From Oceanospirillum multiglobuliferum (GTDB lineage Bacteria > Pseudomonadota > Gammaproteobacteria > Pseudomonadales > Halomonadaceae): DNA of 64,000 nucleotides. The translations under genes were made by a program, and so were the position numbers. The stretch is taken from the NCBI RefSeq assembly GCF_900167095.1, contig NZ_FUXG01000001.1:124001-188000 (forward strand), read 5' to 3'. Numbering within the stretch: position 1 is the first letter of the stretch; each line of letters opens with the position of its first letter. The notes below the pieces were generated by a model. It made no database searches, had not been told where the DNA came from, and saw nothing but the letters and a program-made list of their open reading frames with translations. Below, piece by piece: positions 20,019 through 30,549 of the stretch.

Positions 20019-20438
20019 TTAGCTAGCTAAGCGCAGTAATACCCTCAATTGTCGGCGTGCCTCAGCAGAGGCACTGTCGGGCCAAATATGCAGTCGATAA
20101 CTTTGTCCGCGAGCATCAATAAACCAGCACCAAATAAATAAATCGGCAAATAATACTTTGCGAAACAACAGCACCTGCCGTGTCGCACCTGATTTATCTT
20201 TTAGGTGCCACTGTCCGTCATTGTAAGCACAGTGTTGAATTGTCGCATCATCACGAACAAAGTAGCTAATAGCCAATAAACTTAATAAACCATAGCAGAC
20301 TGCAAAGAACAGTAGCAAAGAAGCAGAAAGTGGTAGATACAATAACAAGAAAATGAAAGGTATCAGATGGCTGAGCAAACGCCAGCCATCTAAAATTTTA
20401 GAGGGATTTAAAGTGATCCAGATCGCTGTTTTCTGCAT
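20019..20438 (-). CDS. ygfX: YgfX/CptA family membrane protein
   Basis: This is a small inner-membrane protein of the YgfX family, encoded with SdhE. E. coli YgfX has been described as a toxin acting on cytoskeletal proteins MreB and FtsZ; whether that holds here is not known. From the ATG at 20438 it has 139 residues (E. coli 135). Two adjacent membrane helices lie at about residues 26-58, followed by a Trp-rich soluble part (WHLKDKSG, FIWCWFIDARGQ). The gene overlaps the sdhE 3' end by 41 bases, so translation is coupled. Its stop is 2 bases from the convergent nadB stop. Confidence 0.82.
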   Translation of the reverse strand: MQKTAIWITLNPSKILDGWRLLSHLIPFIFLLLYLPLSASLLLFFAVCYGLLSLLAISYFVRDDATIQHCAYNDGQWHLKDKSGATRQVLLFRKVLFADLFIWCWFIDARGQSYRLHIWPDSASAEARRQLRVLLRLAS

Positions 20439-20676
20439 ATTCAATGATTTTTTCAACGATAATACGATGCTCAGGATGCTCAGGAAGCTCTCGACGCATC
20501 AACCAAACAAACAGATCTTGATCTTCACAAGCCAATAGATCTTCGTAACGTTTGCGATCATCCTGATCTAACTCTGCATAGTGATTTTTGATAAACGGCA
20601 CCAAAAGCAGATCAAGTTCCCACATTCCACGACGGCTCTGCCAGTGCAGGCGATTGATCTCTGTTTCTAAACTCAT
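20398..20676 (-). CDS. sdhE: FAD assembly factor SdhE
   Basis: SdhE promotes covalent attachment of FAD to succinate dehydrogenase (and fumarate reductase) flavoprotein subunits. It is a small helical protein of 92 residues from the ATG at 20676. The hallmark RRGMWELDLLL motif is at about residues 15-25, followed by the YAELDQDDRKRYEDLLACED helix region. It overlaps ygfX. A TTG four codons upstream is in frame, but the ATG gives the canonical MSLETEINRLHW start. Confidence 0.93.
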   Translation of the reverse strand: MSLETEINRLHWQSRRGMWELDLLLVPFIKNHYAELDQDDRKRYEDLLACEDQDLFVWLMRRELPEHPEHRIIVEKIIEYAENSDLDHFKSL

Positions 20677-20714
20677 TTCTAACCACAACCTTAAAGTTAA
20701 AGCACGATTGTGCC

Positions 20715-20744
20715 AGTATAACGCGCTCCAGTTTGATTCCCCAA
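20715..20744 (-). promoter_or_regulatory. Probable sigma-70 promoter of sdhE-ygfX
   Basis: On the minus strand, TTGGGG (20744-20739), an 18-bp spacer and TATACT (20720-20715) lie about 38 bases upstream of the sdhE ATG. The -10 box is a 5/6 match; the -35 box is weaker. Confidence 0.4.
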
Positions 20745-20788
20745 CAGGGTTAGACTAATGATCAGAAACAAAAAAGTATTTTTTTCCA

Positions 20789-20816
20789 TTGATTTTTCAC
20801 TAACCTTTTGTTTAAT
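20789..20816 (+). promoter_or_regulatory. Probable sigma-70 promoter of ihfB
   Basis: TTGATT (20789-20794), a 16-bp spacer and TTTAAT (20811-20816) lie about 84 bases upstream of the ihfB ATG. It would give ihfB a promoter independent of rpsA, as in E. coli. Confidence 0.38.
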
Positions 20817-20899
20817 ACAGGAATATGCTTAATTTAGTAAAACAACTAAGCTGGAAAAAGAACAATAAATGCTGATTAGCAGTAGGTAGGAGCGAAACC

Positions 20900-21196
20900 A
20901 TGACTAAGTCTGAGTTAATTGAACAAATAAGCTTAAAGCAACCCGATCTCTCAGCAAAGGAGGTTGAGGCAGCGGTTCGTATTATTCTTGAGCAAATTGC
21001 AGAAGCATTAGCAAATGGTGGACGAGTTGAAATTCGCGGATTTGGTAGTTTCTCCCTACATTACCGCGAACCTCGCTCAGGTCGTAATCCTAAAACGGGT
21101 GAGTCTGTCGATCTTACTGGCAAATACGTACCTCACTTCAAGCCAGGTAAAGAGCTACGTGAACAAGTTGACGAAGCAAGAGAACAGCGCGACTAA
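20900..21196 (+). CDS. ihfB: Integration host factor subunit beta
   Basis: IhfB pairs with IhfA to bend DNA sharply at specific sites in recombination, replication and sigma-54 promoters. The protein has 98 residues and starts [11 protein letters not shown]. The DNA-binding arm region [20 protein letters not shown] (about 42-61) includes the minor-groove proline in [16 protein letters not shown] lies 8 bases upstream of the ATG. In most gammaproteobacteria ihfB directly follows rpsA in the same direction; here rpsA is about 12 kb away in the opposite direction. lapA-lapB follow as usual. Confidence 0.97.
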   Translation: MTKSELIEQISLKQPDLSAKEVEAAVRIILEQIAEALANGGRVEIRGFGSFSLHYREPRSGRNPKTGESVDLTGKYVPHFKPGKELREQVDEAREQRD

Positions 21197-21311
21197 TCAA
21201 TGTGATATGATGGGGAGACTGTTACTTCCCCTTATCTAGCAACAGGACAGATGAGATTCCTGCTAATTACTGGCATAATTCTGGCCACTTCAACATGATG
21301 CAGGAGTAAGT

Positions 21312-21623
21312 ATGCGCTTGATTAAAAATGGGTTAGTGCTCATTGTAGCCTTGGCTTTATTGGTCACGGGAATACTCTTCGCGTCAAAAAATACTGCAAA
21401 CTACCCAATAGATCTTATTTTTGTGCAGCTGCCTGAAATCAGTATCGCTTTTTTGGTGCTCACAAGCCTACTCATTGGCTTAATCACTGGCTGGCTACTG
21501 TCTCTTAGTACTTTTATGCGTATAAAAACGGCTCAAATAAAAGCTGAACGTGCACTAAAACTAGCTAGAAAAGAGTTAGATGCCTTACGTATTTCGGGTC
21601 TAAAGGACTCAAAAGATGAATGA
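21312..21623 (+). CDS. lapA: Lipopolysaccharide assembly protein A (LapA)
   Basis: LapA is a small inner-membrane protein that works with LapB to tune LPS synthesis. It has 103 residues, with two transmembrane helices at about 5-25 and 45-68 and a cytoplasmic basic coiled-coil tail (MRIKTAQIKAERALKLARKE). Its coding end overlaps lapB by 8 bases, so they are translationally coupled. Confidence 0.9.
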   Translation: MRLIKNGLVLIVALALLVTGILFASKNTANYPIDLIFVQLPEISIAFLVLTSLLIGLITGWLLSLSTFMRIKTAQIKAERALKLARKELDALRISGLKDSKDE

Positions 21624-22827
21624 ATGGATGTTACTGCTAGTACTCATAGCAGCAATTGCCATTGGCTGGGGATTAGGAAGGTTTAGCTTAAAAAAAAGAC
21701 ATCGTAGCTCAACAGTTAACAGCGATAGCAGTGCACTAAACAAAGATTATTTTGCAGGTTTAACTTTTCTTCTCAATGATGAGCAGGATAAAGCTGTCGA
21801 AACCTTTATGCGATTGCTGGAGATTAACCCTGAGACTGTCGACACCCATATTGCGATGGGCAATCTTTTTCGCAGCAAGGGGGAAACAGAAAAAGCGATT
21901 CGCTTGCATCAAAATCTATTTGCTCGTCCCACTCTCAGTAGAGCGCTGACACATAAAATTCAACTTGAATTAGCACGGGATTTTTTTGCCGCTGGTTTAT
22001 TTGATCGAGCAGAACGCTTATTGATAGAGCTCAATCAAATTGCACAAGACGATCTTCGCCTACAAAGCCAACGCCTGCTCATTCGAATCTATGAACAAGA
22101 GAAAGAGTGGCACAAAGCAATAGAGGTCAGTGCGCATAAACTACTAAAAGAAATACCTGAACAAAAAGCCGCTCTCGCACACTACTATTGTGAACTAGCT
22201 GAACAACAACTGACTCAAAATGATTTTAGCCAAGCCAAAAAAACATTGAAGCAAGCGCTGTACAATGACAGTAAGTGTATGCGAGCTAACTGGATTTGCG
22301 CCGAACTAGAGCTAAAAAACCATGCCTATAAAAAGGCCATTCACCTATTGCAACGTATTCCAGAGCAAGATCCTCGCTTTTATTCTGTCGTACTTCCCAA
22401 AATAGCAGAACATTTATCAACTAAAGAGTTGCATAACTATTTAGATCTTATTCTTAGAACCGCACCAAGCCATACTGCCATCAGCTTAAAAGCAAGCCTA
22501 ATTGAGCAAGAGAGAGGCGCAGATGAGGCTTTTGAGTTTATTGCACAGCAAACAGCAGAGTTGAAAGCCGTTCCAATTAAGTTAGCCGCAAACATGCTAC
22601 AGCTAGTGACAGCACCAAGCTCAGAGGTTCAAAATAAATTACAAAGAGTAGTTCAACAGCTAATAACCAGCAGTAATAAAGCGCACTACTATTTACGCTG
22701 TCAAAAGTGTGGCTATAAAAGTCAGCAAGTTGTGCTGTGGCAATGCCCCAAGTGTCGTCACTGGGGCACATTAAGACCAGATGATTTACTGACAACCGTC
22801 AGCACACCCATAAAAAACATACTGTAG
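21616..22827 (+). CDS. lapB: Lipopolysaccharide assembly protein B (LapB/YciM)
   Basis: LapB is a membrane-anchored TPR protein that, in E. coli, works with FtsH and YejM/PbgA to set LpxC stability and so LPS amount. It has 403 residues (E. coli 389). An N-terminal anchor helix is at about 4-20, TPR repeats span about 50-330, and a rubredoxin-like C-terminus carries C362-x2-C365 and C377-x2-C380. lpxC, whose product LapB controls in E. coli, is also in this window. It is convergent with pyrF, with 20 bases between the stops. Confidence 0.94.
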   Translation: MNEWMLLLVLIAAIAIGWGLGRFSLKKRHRSSTVNSDSSALNKDYFAGLTFLLNDEQDKAVETFMRLLEINPETVDTHIAMGNLFRSKGETEKAIRLHQNLFARPTLSRALTHKIQLELARDFFAAGLFDRAERLLIELNQIAQDDLRLQSQRLLIRIYEQEKEWHKAIEVSAHKLLKEIPEQKAALAHYYCELAEQQLTQNDFSQAKKTLKQALYNDSKCMRANWICAELELKNHAYKKAIHLLQRIPEQDPRFYSVVLPKIAEHLSTKELHNYLDLILRTAPSHTAISLKASLIEQERGADEAFEFIAQQTAELKAVPIKLAANMLQLVTAPSSEVQNKLQRVVQQLITSSNKAHYYLRCQKCGYKSQQVVLWQCPKCRHWGTLRPDDLLTTVSTPIKNIL

Positions 22828-22847
22828 CGGTTTAACTTTGAGTTAGT

Positions 22848-23561
22848 TTAGCTACGAGCAGCTCTAATTTCGGCCTCAATTAAGGCCAGCGCCTGCATAG
22901 GATCTTCAGCTTTTGTGATTGGACGACCGATCACTAAATAATCACTCCCATCTTTTAAGGCTTGCGCAGGCGTTACAATGCGCATTTGATCGCCTTTTTC
23001 GGCAAAGCTTGGTCGAATACCGGGCGTAACCAGCTTGAAGTCTAAGGGTAATACCTCACGTAACATGAGAGCTTCTTGAGCAGAACAAACAACACCATCT
23101 AAACCTGATTGCTCAGTTAAGGACGCCAAATGTAGCACCTGTTCTCTCAATGAGTAGTTTACTCCTGTTTCTTTCAACTGCTGCTCATTCATACTGGTCA
23201 GCACAGTCACTGCAATCAACAACGTGTTATGACCATTATCTCGCAAACGTTTAACAGACTCCTCCATCATCGGGCGCCCACCAGAAGCATGTACGTTTAC
23301 CATCCATGCACCACAATCCGCTGCAGCTAATACCGCCTGAGCCGTTGTGTTTGGAATGTCGTGGAATTTCAGATCTAAAAAAACGTTAAAACCTTTTTTC
23401 GTTAGAGTTTCAACAATGGCAGGCCCAGAGCGAGTGAACAGCTCTTTACCCACTTTTAGCTGACAGCGCCCTGGTTCTAATTGGTCGACAAATGCCAGTG
23501 CTTGCGCAGCGTCAGCATAATCAAGGGCAACAATAACAGGATTCTCTGGGTGCAACGACAT
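22848..23561 (-). CDS. pyrF: Orotidine 5'-phosphate decarboxylase
   Basis: PyrF converts OMP to UMP, the last step of de novo pyrimidine synthesis. It is a TIM barrel of 237 residues. The catalytic signature [10 protein letters not shown] carries D63, K65 and D68, and VTPGIRP and YLVIGRPIT form the phosphate-binding end. In E. coli pyrF follows lapB in the same direction; here it faces lapB. No terminator hairpin is obvious between the two stops. Confidence 0.96.
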   Translation of the reverse strand: MSLHPENPVIVALDYADAAQALAFVDQLEPGRCQLKVGKELFTRSGPAIVETLTKKGFNVFLDLKFHDIPNTTAQAVLAAADCGAWMVNVHASGGRPMMEESVKRLRDNGHNTLLIAVTVLTSMNEQQLKETGVNYSLREQVLHLASLTEQSGLDGVVCSAQEALMLREVLPLDFKLVTPGIRPSFAEKGDQMRIVTPAQALKDGSDYLVIGRPITKAEDPMQALALIEAEIRAARS

Positions 23562-23767
23562 ATCAAGGTTCCTCTAGAAAGTTACGAGATATTATAAGCT
23601 GCTTTCCCCTGACAAACACCCGTCTAAAGCCTAGAGGTTTCTCTCACAAGCCCAACTCACAATCACCTACATCAAGCATGGTTAAAGTATTACGGCAGAA
23701 ATTTAGCTTATAGCCTACTTTCAAAAAGCAATCACTGAGGATTGTAGAAACTAAAAAGGATTTACTT

Positions 23768-24076
23768 ATGAAAAAACTGGTCATCGCCCTGCTTTCACTG
23801 GCTCTATCTTTCGCACTCCCCCCTATCAGTTTCGCTGAAACAAGTACCGATACCACAAATAACGCCACTGTCTCTGAAAACTCAACTCAGATTAATATCA
23901 ACCAAGCAGATATTAATACCCTTCAGCAGCTCAAAGGTATTGGCAAGAAGAAGGCTCAACTGATTGTGGATTATCGAACTCAAAATGGTGCTTTTAAAAG
24001 CATTGAAGAGCTTACACAAATAAAAGGTATCAGCCTGAAAACACTTGAGATGAACAAAGGACGTTTGTCTATTTAA
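23768..24076 (+). CDS. comEA: ComEA-family helix-hairpin-helix DNA-binding protein
   Basis: This is a short exported DNA-binding protein of 102 residues. It has a signal peptide at 1-23 (KKLVIALLSLALSFALPPISFA), a Thr/Asn-rich linker, and a tandem helix-hairpin-helix module (INQADINTLQQLKGIGKKKA and IEELTQIKGISLKTLEMNKG, about 42-100). In competent bacteria ComEA holds incoming DNA in the periplasm. Type IV pilus genes about 27 kb away fit a DNA-uptake role, but this is inference. A strong terminator follows. Confidence 0.85.
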   Translation: MKKLVIALLSLALSFALPPISFAETSTDTTNNATVSENSTQININQADINTLQQLKGIGKKKAQLIVDYRTQNGAFKSIEELTQIKGISLKTLEMNKGRLSI

Positions 24077-24092
24077 CTTTCAGAGGCTGAAA

Positions 24093-24122
24093 AAAAGGGA
24101 AGGCATCATAACCTTCCCTTTT
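24093..24122. terminator. Bidirectional terminator between comEA and the SDR gene
   Basis: An 11-bp perfect stem (AAAAGGGAAGG/CCTTCCCTTTT) with an 8-base loop lies between two convergent genes. It is flanked by A and T runs on both sides, so it can act in both directions. Confidence 0.82.
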
Positions 24123-24144
24123 ACGCTCAACGTTTCCAATAAAA

Positions 24145-24906
24145 TTAGATACGTAGACCACCATCACACTCAATCACACGACCAGTGAAGTAATCATTTT
24201 CAATGATGTACTCAACTGAATGAGCAATTTCATCAGGCTTGCCTAAACGATTCATAGGAATTACTGAACATACTTTTTCCAACGCTTCTGGCTTCATACC
24301 AGCAGTCATGTCAGTTTCGATGAAACCAGGCGCAATCGCACCAACGCGAATACCATAACGAGACAATTCTTTAGCCCAAGTAACGGCCATATTTGCCACA
24401 CCAGCTTTAGCCGCAGTGTAGTTTGTTTGTCCCATGTTGCCTGAACGAGAAATACTAGAGATGTTGATGATTACACCTGCAATATTCTTCTCAATCATCT
24501 TGCATGCAGCTTCACGTGCACACAGGAAAACACCTGTTAGGTTAACGTCGATCACTTGCTGCCAATGCTCTAGAGACATTTTCTGCAAAACTTCGCCGTT
24601 CTTAGCCTTGATAAACAAGCCGTCACGAGTGATACCAGCGTTGTTAACCAGCACATCTAAACGGTCAAAATCAGATGCGATTTGAGTAAATACAGTTTCA
24701 ACGCTTTCTTCGTTGGCAACGTTAGCGACATAAGTTTTCGCTTCGCTACCCGCTTCTTTAACCAAGGCTGCTGTTTCATCTAGTTTTTCTTGGTTAAGAT
24801 CAATCAGAGCCAATTTAGCGCCTTTAGCCGCTAAACGTAGTGCCATTGAACGGCCTAGTCCCTGACCACCACCTGTGATTACGACTACTTTATCTTGAAG
24901 ATCCAT
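24145..24906 (-). CDS. Short-chain dehydrogenase/reductase, FabG-like
   Basis: This is a 253-residue NAD(P)-dependent oxidoreductase of the classical SDR family. The cofactor motif is TGGGQGLG (residues 11-18), the NNAG motif is at 88-91, and the catalytic residues are S150, Y163 and K167. It looks most like 3-oxoacyl-ACP reductase or acetoacetyl-CoA reductase. It is not in a fab cluster, so it is probably not the essential FabG. An insertion relative to FabG occurs around [19 protein letters not shown] (residues 98-115). Substrate and cofactor preference cannot be settled from sequence. It is a single gene with its own terminator. Confidence 0.85.
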   Translation of the reverse strand: MDLQDKVVVITGGGQGLGRSMALRLAAKGAKLALIDLNQEKLDETAALVKEAGSEAKTYVANVANEESVETVFTQIASDFDRLDVLVNNAGITRDGLFIKAKNGEVLQKMSLEHWQQVIDVNLTGVFLCAREAACKMIEKNIAGVIINISSISRSGNMGQTNYTAAKAGVANMAVTWAKELSRYGIRVGAIAPGFIETDMTAGMKPEALEKVCSVIPMNRLGKPDEIAHSVEYIIENDYFTGRVIECDGGLRI

Positions 24907-25106
24907 GGTAAAACCCCCTCAGTTCGCTTATGCGTGTATAGTTGTTTTCGATTGAATTCACCTGCGTTGTGCATTGCAATATAACTTATTTTTTTGCACT
25001 TGCGAAGCCTGTTTAAAACAAAGCCTGCATATTGAAAAAAACAATCTGCACCCCATATCAATTGTCACATTCAAAAATTAGCCTTCTGAGACAAATAAGG
25101 TTCTAG

Positions 25107-25565
25107 ATGAACAAACTATTACTGCTATTCATTGCAGTACCATTGGTCGAAATGGTGGTGCTGATTAAGGTTGGTGAGCAAATTGGCGCTCTTAGCACCA
25201 TCGCACTGGTTATATTGACGGCAGCTATCGGCATACATCTGTTAAAAAAGCAGGGTGTCGCAATGCTAAATCAAGCCAATTGGAAAATTAATCAAGGCCA
25301 GATTCCAGCAAAAGAGATGGCGGAAGGTATTGTGTTAGCGATTGGTGGCGCATTATTGCTTACACCGGGCTTTGTGACTGATGCCATTGGATTTGCCTGT
25401 TTAATACCTATTAGTCGACATTTTCTTTTAGGTGCTGTCTTGAAAAATATTAATGTCTCCCCAATTTATACACACAACAGCAAAACATCGTTTCATCAAC
25501 CACCTGAGCAATCAAAGAATATTGACCCTCAGGTGCTTGAAGGTGAATTTGAACGAAAAAAATAG
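25107..25565 (+). CDS. fxsA: Membrane protein FxsA
   Basis: FxsA is a small inner-membrane protein; overproduction in E. coli relieves exclusion of phage T7 by the F plasmid, and its normal role is unclear. It has 152 residues with hydrophobic helices at about 5-20, 28-46 and 75-98 and a polar C-terminal tail. The family opening LLLFIAVPLVEMVVLIKVG is recognisable. Its position immediately upstream of groES is conserved in many gammaproteobacteria. Confidence 0.88.
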   Translation: MNKLLLLFIAVPLVEMVVLIKVGEQIGALSTIALVILTAAIGIHLLKKQGVAMLNQANWKINQGQIPAKEMAEGIVLAIGGALLLTPGFVTDAIGFACLIPISRHFLLGAVLKNINVSPIYTHNSKTSFHQPPEQSKNIDPQVLEGEFERKK

Positions 25566-25574
25566 AATCAAGCT

Positions 25575-25602
25575 CTTGAAATTTCAGACTAAGGCCGCAT
25601 AT
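25575..25602 (+). promoter_or_regulatory. Sigma-32 heat-shock promoter of groES-groEL
   Basis: CTTGAAA (25575-25581), a 13-bp spacer and CCGCATAT (25595-25602) closely match the RpoH consensus (CTTGAAA, 11-16 bp, CCCCATNT). It lies about 98 bases upstream of the groES start. No CIRCE inverted repeat is present, so control is most likely by RpoH alone. Confidence 0.72.
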
Positions 25603-25699
25603 AGCGACTTATAGTTTGAACCCGAAAGGGTTAATACAAGAACGGGTTAAAACCCATATAAAGATTGAGAAATAACGATCTTTTAGGAGTATTTTGAGA

Positions 25700-25990
25700 A
25701 TGAAAATCCAACCTTTGCATGACCGCGTAGTAATTCGTCGCAAAGAAGAAGAAACCACCACTGCATCAGGTATTGTTCTGCCAGGTTCAGCAGCTGAAAA
25801 GCCTAATCAAGGTGAAGTTGTTGCCGTAGGTCAGGGCCGCTTGTTGAACAACGGCGATATTCACCCGATGTCTGTAAAAGTGGGTGATAAAGTTCTATTC
25901 GGCCAATATGCCAGCAATGTTGTTAAGCTGGATGGCGAAGAGCTGTTAATCATGAGCGAAAGCGAAATTTTTGCAGTACTGGAAGCTTAA
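25700..25990 (+). CDS. groES: Co-chaperonin GroES
   Basis: GroES is the seven-subunit lid of the GroEL folding chamber. It has 96 residues from the ATG at 25700, with AGGAGT ending 9 bases upstream; a TTG two codons earlier is not needed. The start [16 protein letters not shown] and the mobile loop [14 protein letters not shown] (about 19-32) are typical. groEL follows 69 bases later in the same heat-shock operon. Confidence 0.97.
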   Translation: MKIQPLHDRVVIRRKEEETTTASGIVLPGSAAEKPNQGEVVAVGQGRLLNNGDIHPMSVKVGDKVLFGQYASNVVKLDGEELLIMSESEIFAVLEA

Positions 25991-26032
25991 TTCACAACCT
26001 CTTCATCTCGGTTGTTCCAGTCGATTAACTAA

Positions 26033-27703
<1,671 letters not shown>

Positions 27704-27762
27704 TTCATCCCCCTTACGTCTCCTCAGATAGGCTCAGTCCTCTCGATTGAGCCTTGTCTGCA

Positions 27763-27791
27763 AAGCCTCGCAACTCGCGGGGCTTTTTTAT
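27763..27791 (+). terminator. Rho-independent terminator of groES-groEL
   Basis: A 9-bp stem (AAGCCTCGC/GCGGGGCTT, one G-T pair) with a 5-base loop is followed by six T residues. A weaker 7-bp hairpin (AGGCTCA/TGAGCCT, 27729-27753) precedes it. Confidence 0.82.
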
Positions 27792-27819
27792 TGACAGCCC
27801 TGACCCAAAGGGCAATTAA

Positions 27820-28560
27820 ATGAAGTGCTTTATGTTAAAACGTATCCGTATTGTGCTGGTTAACACCTTTCATCCGGGCAATATTGGCTCCGCCGCCCGA
27901 GCGATGAAAGTAATGGGCTTAACCCATCTTTATTTGGTCGCCCCACAAAGCTTTCCTGATGCAGAAGCTTCTGCAATGGCCGCAGGCGCAGAAGATATTC
28001 TGACCCAAGCCATTGTGGTTAGTACACTAGAAGAAGCAATCGGCGACTGTCAGCATGTGGTGGCCACCAGCGCCCGACCTCGGTCACACCAAGCTCCAGC
28101 AATGACTCCTGCCGAATGTGCAACATTTGTTTCTAAGCAGTCAGAACAGGACGAAATCGCTATTGTTTTTGGCCGTGAGCGTAGCGGGTTAACCTCCGAT
28201 GAATATGCTCTTTGTAACCGCCATGTGTTCATTCCAGCAAACCCTGACTATTCCATTTTAAATATGGCTGCGGCGGTACAGATTATCTGTTATGAGCTTT
28301 ATCAAAGAAGCCTGACAGAGTTTTACCCAGTAACTCAGAGTGAGGCTTTACCTGATGCAAAAGAAATGAGTTATTTCTTCGACAATATGTCTGTTCAACT
28401 AGAACAATCAGGGTATTTTAACGGCAAGCCTAAAGCTGCAACTCTAGGTAAGTTACGCGCTTATTTTCAGCGTAATCCACCTAATATTTCAGAGTTAGGC
28501 CTATTACACGGCATTATGAGACGCTTAACACCACAATCTAAAAAAGTTGATAAGGTTTAA
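27820..28560 (+). CDS. trmJ: tRNA (cytidine/uridine-2'-O-)-methyltransferase TrmJ
   Basis: TrmJ is a SPOUT-fold methyltransferase that 2'-O-methylates position 32 of several tRNAs. It has 246 residues, the E. coli length. The N-terminal motif VLVNTFHPGNIGSAARAMK holds the catalytic Asn/Arg residues, and VFGRERSGLTSDEYALC and PDYSILNMAAAVQI form the knotted SAM-binding part (about 113-160). The first ATG is used, since AAAGGG lies 7 bases upstream; MLKRIRIVL four codons later is an alternative. No iscR follows, unlike E. coli. Confidence 0.93.
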   Translation: MKCFMLKRIRIVLVNTFHPGNIGSAARAMKVMGLTHLYLVAPQSFPDAEASAMAAGAEDILTQAIVVSTLEEAIGDCQHVVATSARPRSHQAPAMTPAECATFVSKQSEQDEIAIVFGRERSGLTSDEYALCNRHVFIPANPDYSILNMAAAVQIICYELYQRSLTEFYPVTQSEALPDAKEMSYFFDNMSVQLEQSGYFNGKPKAATLGKLRAYFQRNPPNISELGLLHGIMRRLTPQSKKVDKV

Positions 28561-28566
28561 GCTAAA

Positions 28567-28598
28567 ACACAAAAGAGGCACTTTAGCCTCTTTTGTGT
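28567..28598. terminator. Bidirectional terminator between trmJ and the chemoreceptor
   Basis: A 13-bp perfect stem (ACACAAAAGAGGC/GCCTCTTTTGTGT) with a 6-base loop lies between two convergent genes. Confidence 0.8.
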
Positions 28599-28625
28599 AA
28601 TATCAGATTTTAGGCAAACCCATAT

Positions 28626-30257
28626 CTAACTAATCTTAAACCGTTTGATCATACCAATCATTTTTTGTGCCACATTTTGCAGTTCATTACTGGCTTGGGC
28701 CATCTGAGTGGATTCAGCCGCAACATTGGTAGTGAGATCTCTTAAACTCACAACATTGTGATTAATATTGGCAACCGTTGTACTTTGTTCTTCAGAGGCC
28801 GCTGCAATTTCTTGGTTCATACGTTGAATAGCACTGACTTCATCAGCAATACTCTCCAAAGCTGTCCCTGCAGATGCTGAGGTGCTAGCTGCGGCAACTG
28901 CTTTTTCTGCACCTTTACTCATTACGCTCACAGCTTGTTCAGCTGCACCTTGTAATTTTTCAACAATAGTTTGAATTTCAGTAGTCGACTCTTGCGTCCG
29001 TTGCGATAACGTGCGGACCTCATCCGCTACAACAGCAAAGCCACGCCCTGCCTCGCCTGCTCGTGCTGCTTCAATAGCAGCATTCAAGGCTAATAGGTTA
29101 GTTTGCTCAGCAATACCGCGAATCACTTCTAATACGGTATCAACATTGCGACTATCCTCCGCAAGCTTAGCAATCACCTCTCCTGCTTGACCAATATCTT
29201 CTGACAACATCTGCGCTTCAGATATATTGCGCTGAATGATTTTCTGACTGGCCTGTGCTTCACTCGTTGCTTGTGCGGTAGATTCTGTTGCCTGTACTGT
29301 ACGAGAGGTGACTTCGTCAACGCTAGCCATCATCTGTAACATTGCGCTAGCCAGTTGTTCTGCTTCATCTTTTTGGCGACCCACACTGTCATCAACAGAG
29401 CTTGTTGAGGCTGCCATCTGAGTAGCAGAAGAGGCCAAACGTTCAGCTGAGTGACTAACCTCTTGCATAATACCTTGTATAGAACTCACAAAATGATTGA
29501 AATATTTAGCTAGAGCAACAAGCTCTTTGCTGCCTTCTTCTTTTAAACGCTGAGTTAAGTCGCCATCACCCTGCGACAGGTCTTTCATCGCCTGCACAGT
29601 TTTATTCAAAGGCGTGGTGATGCTGCGGATGAAAAAGGCCAAAATTAGGGACAGAATGACCAAAATTATGCTGCCATTGAGAATAGACTTCAGCTCAGAC
29701 GTGGTGATATCTGCTTGTAAGGCGTCCATATTTAAACCACTGCCCACAGTCCACTGCCAAGGAGCAAAATAAGTGGCATAGCTGGTTTTAGGGTCTAATT
29801 GCTCTTTATTTTTAGCATTTGGCCATTTGTAATCGACAAATCCACCTCCTGCACGCGCTTTATCGTAAAGTGCTTGTACAAACATATTACCTGTAGGGTC
29901 TTTTAAGCCTGTGATTTTCTTACCGATCAGTTTCTTAACACCATTGGCAATAGCAATACCCTCTTTGTCACCGACAAACACGTAGTTACCATTATCAAAG
30001 CGCATTGCAGATACAGCCGCTAGAGCCTGCCTTTTGGCTTCATCTTCAGATAAAGCACCCTGTTGGCTCAGCTCATGGTAATGGGTCATTACACCTACAG
30101 CACTTTCAACAAGTAAAGTAACCCCTTTTTCATAGCTGCTACGCAAATGCTCTCGCATTTTCGCTGCATCCATTAAAGTATTCGCCAACAATCCAATCGC
30201 AAATAGCCCCAAAATCATCCACGCTCGTGTTGCGATAGATATTGATGATTGCCCCAT
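28626..30257 (-). CDS. Methyl-accepting chemotaxis protein with single Cache sensor domain
   Basis: This is a 543-residue chemoreceptor. TM1 is at about 13-30. A periplasmic domain at about 33-190 looks like sCache_2: [21 protein letters not shown], a central [13 protein letters not shown] element and a conserved [13 protein letters not shown]2 is at about 193-213, followed by a HAMP domain. The cytoplasmic hairpin tip reads [19 protein letters not shown], the CheA/CheW-binding signature. No C-terminal CheR-tethering pentapeptide is present. It is the last gene of a three-gene unit, 19 bases after the 88-residue gene. Related domains often sense small organic acids, but no ligand can be assigned. 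Confidence 0.93.
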   Translation of the reverse strand: MGQSSISIATRAWMILGLFAIGLLANTLMDAAKMREHLRSSYEKGVTLLVESAVGVMTHYHELSQQGALSEDEAKRQALAAVSAMRFDNGNYVFVGDKEGIAIANGVKKLIGKKITGLKDPTGNMFVQALYDKARAGGGFVDYKWPNAKNKEQLDPKTSYATYFAPWQWTVGSGLNMDALQADITTSELKSILNGSIILVILSLILAFFIRSITTPLNKTVQAMKDLSQGDGDLTQRLKEEGSKELVALAKYFNHFVSSIQGIMQEVSHSAERLASSATQMAASTSSVDDSVGRQKDEAEQLASAMLQMMASVDEVTSRTVQATESTAQATSEAQASQKIIQRNISEAQMLSEDIGQAGEVIAKLAEDSRNVDTVLEVIRGIAEQTNLLALNAAIEAARAGEAGRGFAVVADEVRTLSQRTQESTTEIQTIVEKLQGAAEQAVSVMSKGAEKAVAAASTSASAGTALESIADEVSAIQRMNQEIAAASEEQSTTVANINHNVVSLRDLTTNVAAESTQMAQASNELQNVAQKMIGMIKRFKIS

Positions 30258-30276
30258 TGCAAATTACTCCATTTGA

Positions 30277-30543
30277 TTAGCCCTGAGGCCCAGTTAAACA
30301 TTGCTTTGCCAATAACTGTTGATGCGCCTCTTGAAGTTGATTCAATTGATCAACAAGTCGGTCATCATCTACATCTCTTTGACATGACGTTGAGATAACA
30401 TCCCTGAAGTGATTAAGGAGCCGATCTGACTCGCTTATAGAAGCTACCTTCATGACGGCTTCTTGAGAGGTTTTTTCAGCTATTTGAACAGGATGCTGTT
30501 TAACTTTTAGCCTTATTTTTGAAGCCTTATTAAAAACACTCAT
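30277..30543 (-). CDS. Hypothetical small helical protein in the NHL-chemoreceptor operon
   Basis: I do not recognise this 88-residue protein. It has a basic N-terminus (MSVFNKASKIRLKVKQH) and a mostly charged, probably helical remainder ending in QLNQLQEAHQQLLAKQ, which has coiled-coil character. It has no signal peptide or membrane segment. The gene starts 6 bases after the NHL-protein stop and ends 19 bases before the chemoreceptor start, so it is expressed with both. It could be an adaptor between them; that is only suggested by position. Confidence 0.65.
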   Translation of the reverse strand: MSVFNKASKIRLKVKQHPVQIAEKTSQEAVMKVASISESDRLLNHFRDVISTSCQRDVDDDRLVDQLNQLQEAHQQLLAKQCLTGPQG

Positions 30544-30549
30544 TACCTT

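Noticed and set aside
25566-25699. CIRCE element at groES
   Set aside because: No TTAGCACTC/GAGTGCTAA repeat is present; the RpoH-type promoter explains regulation.
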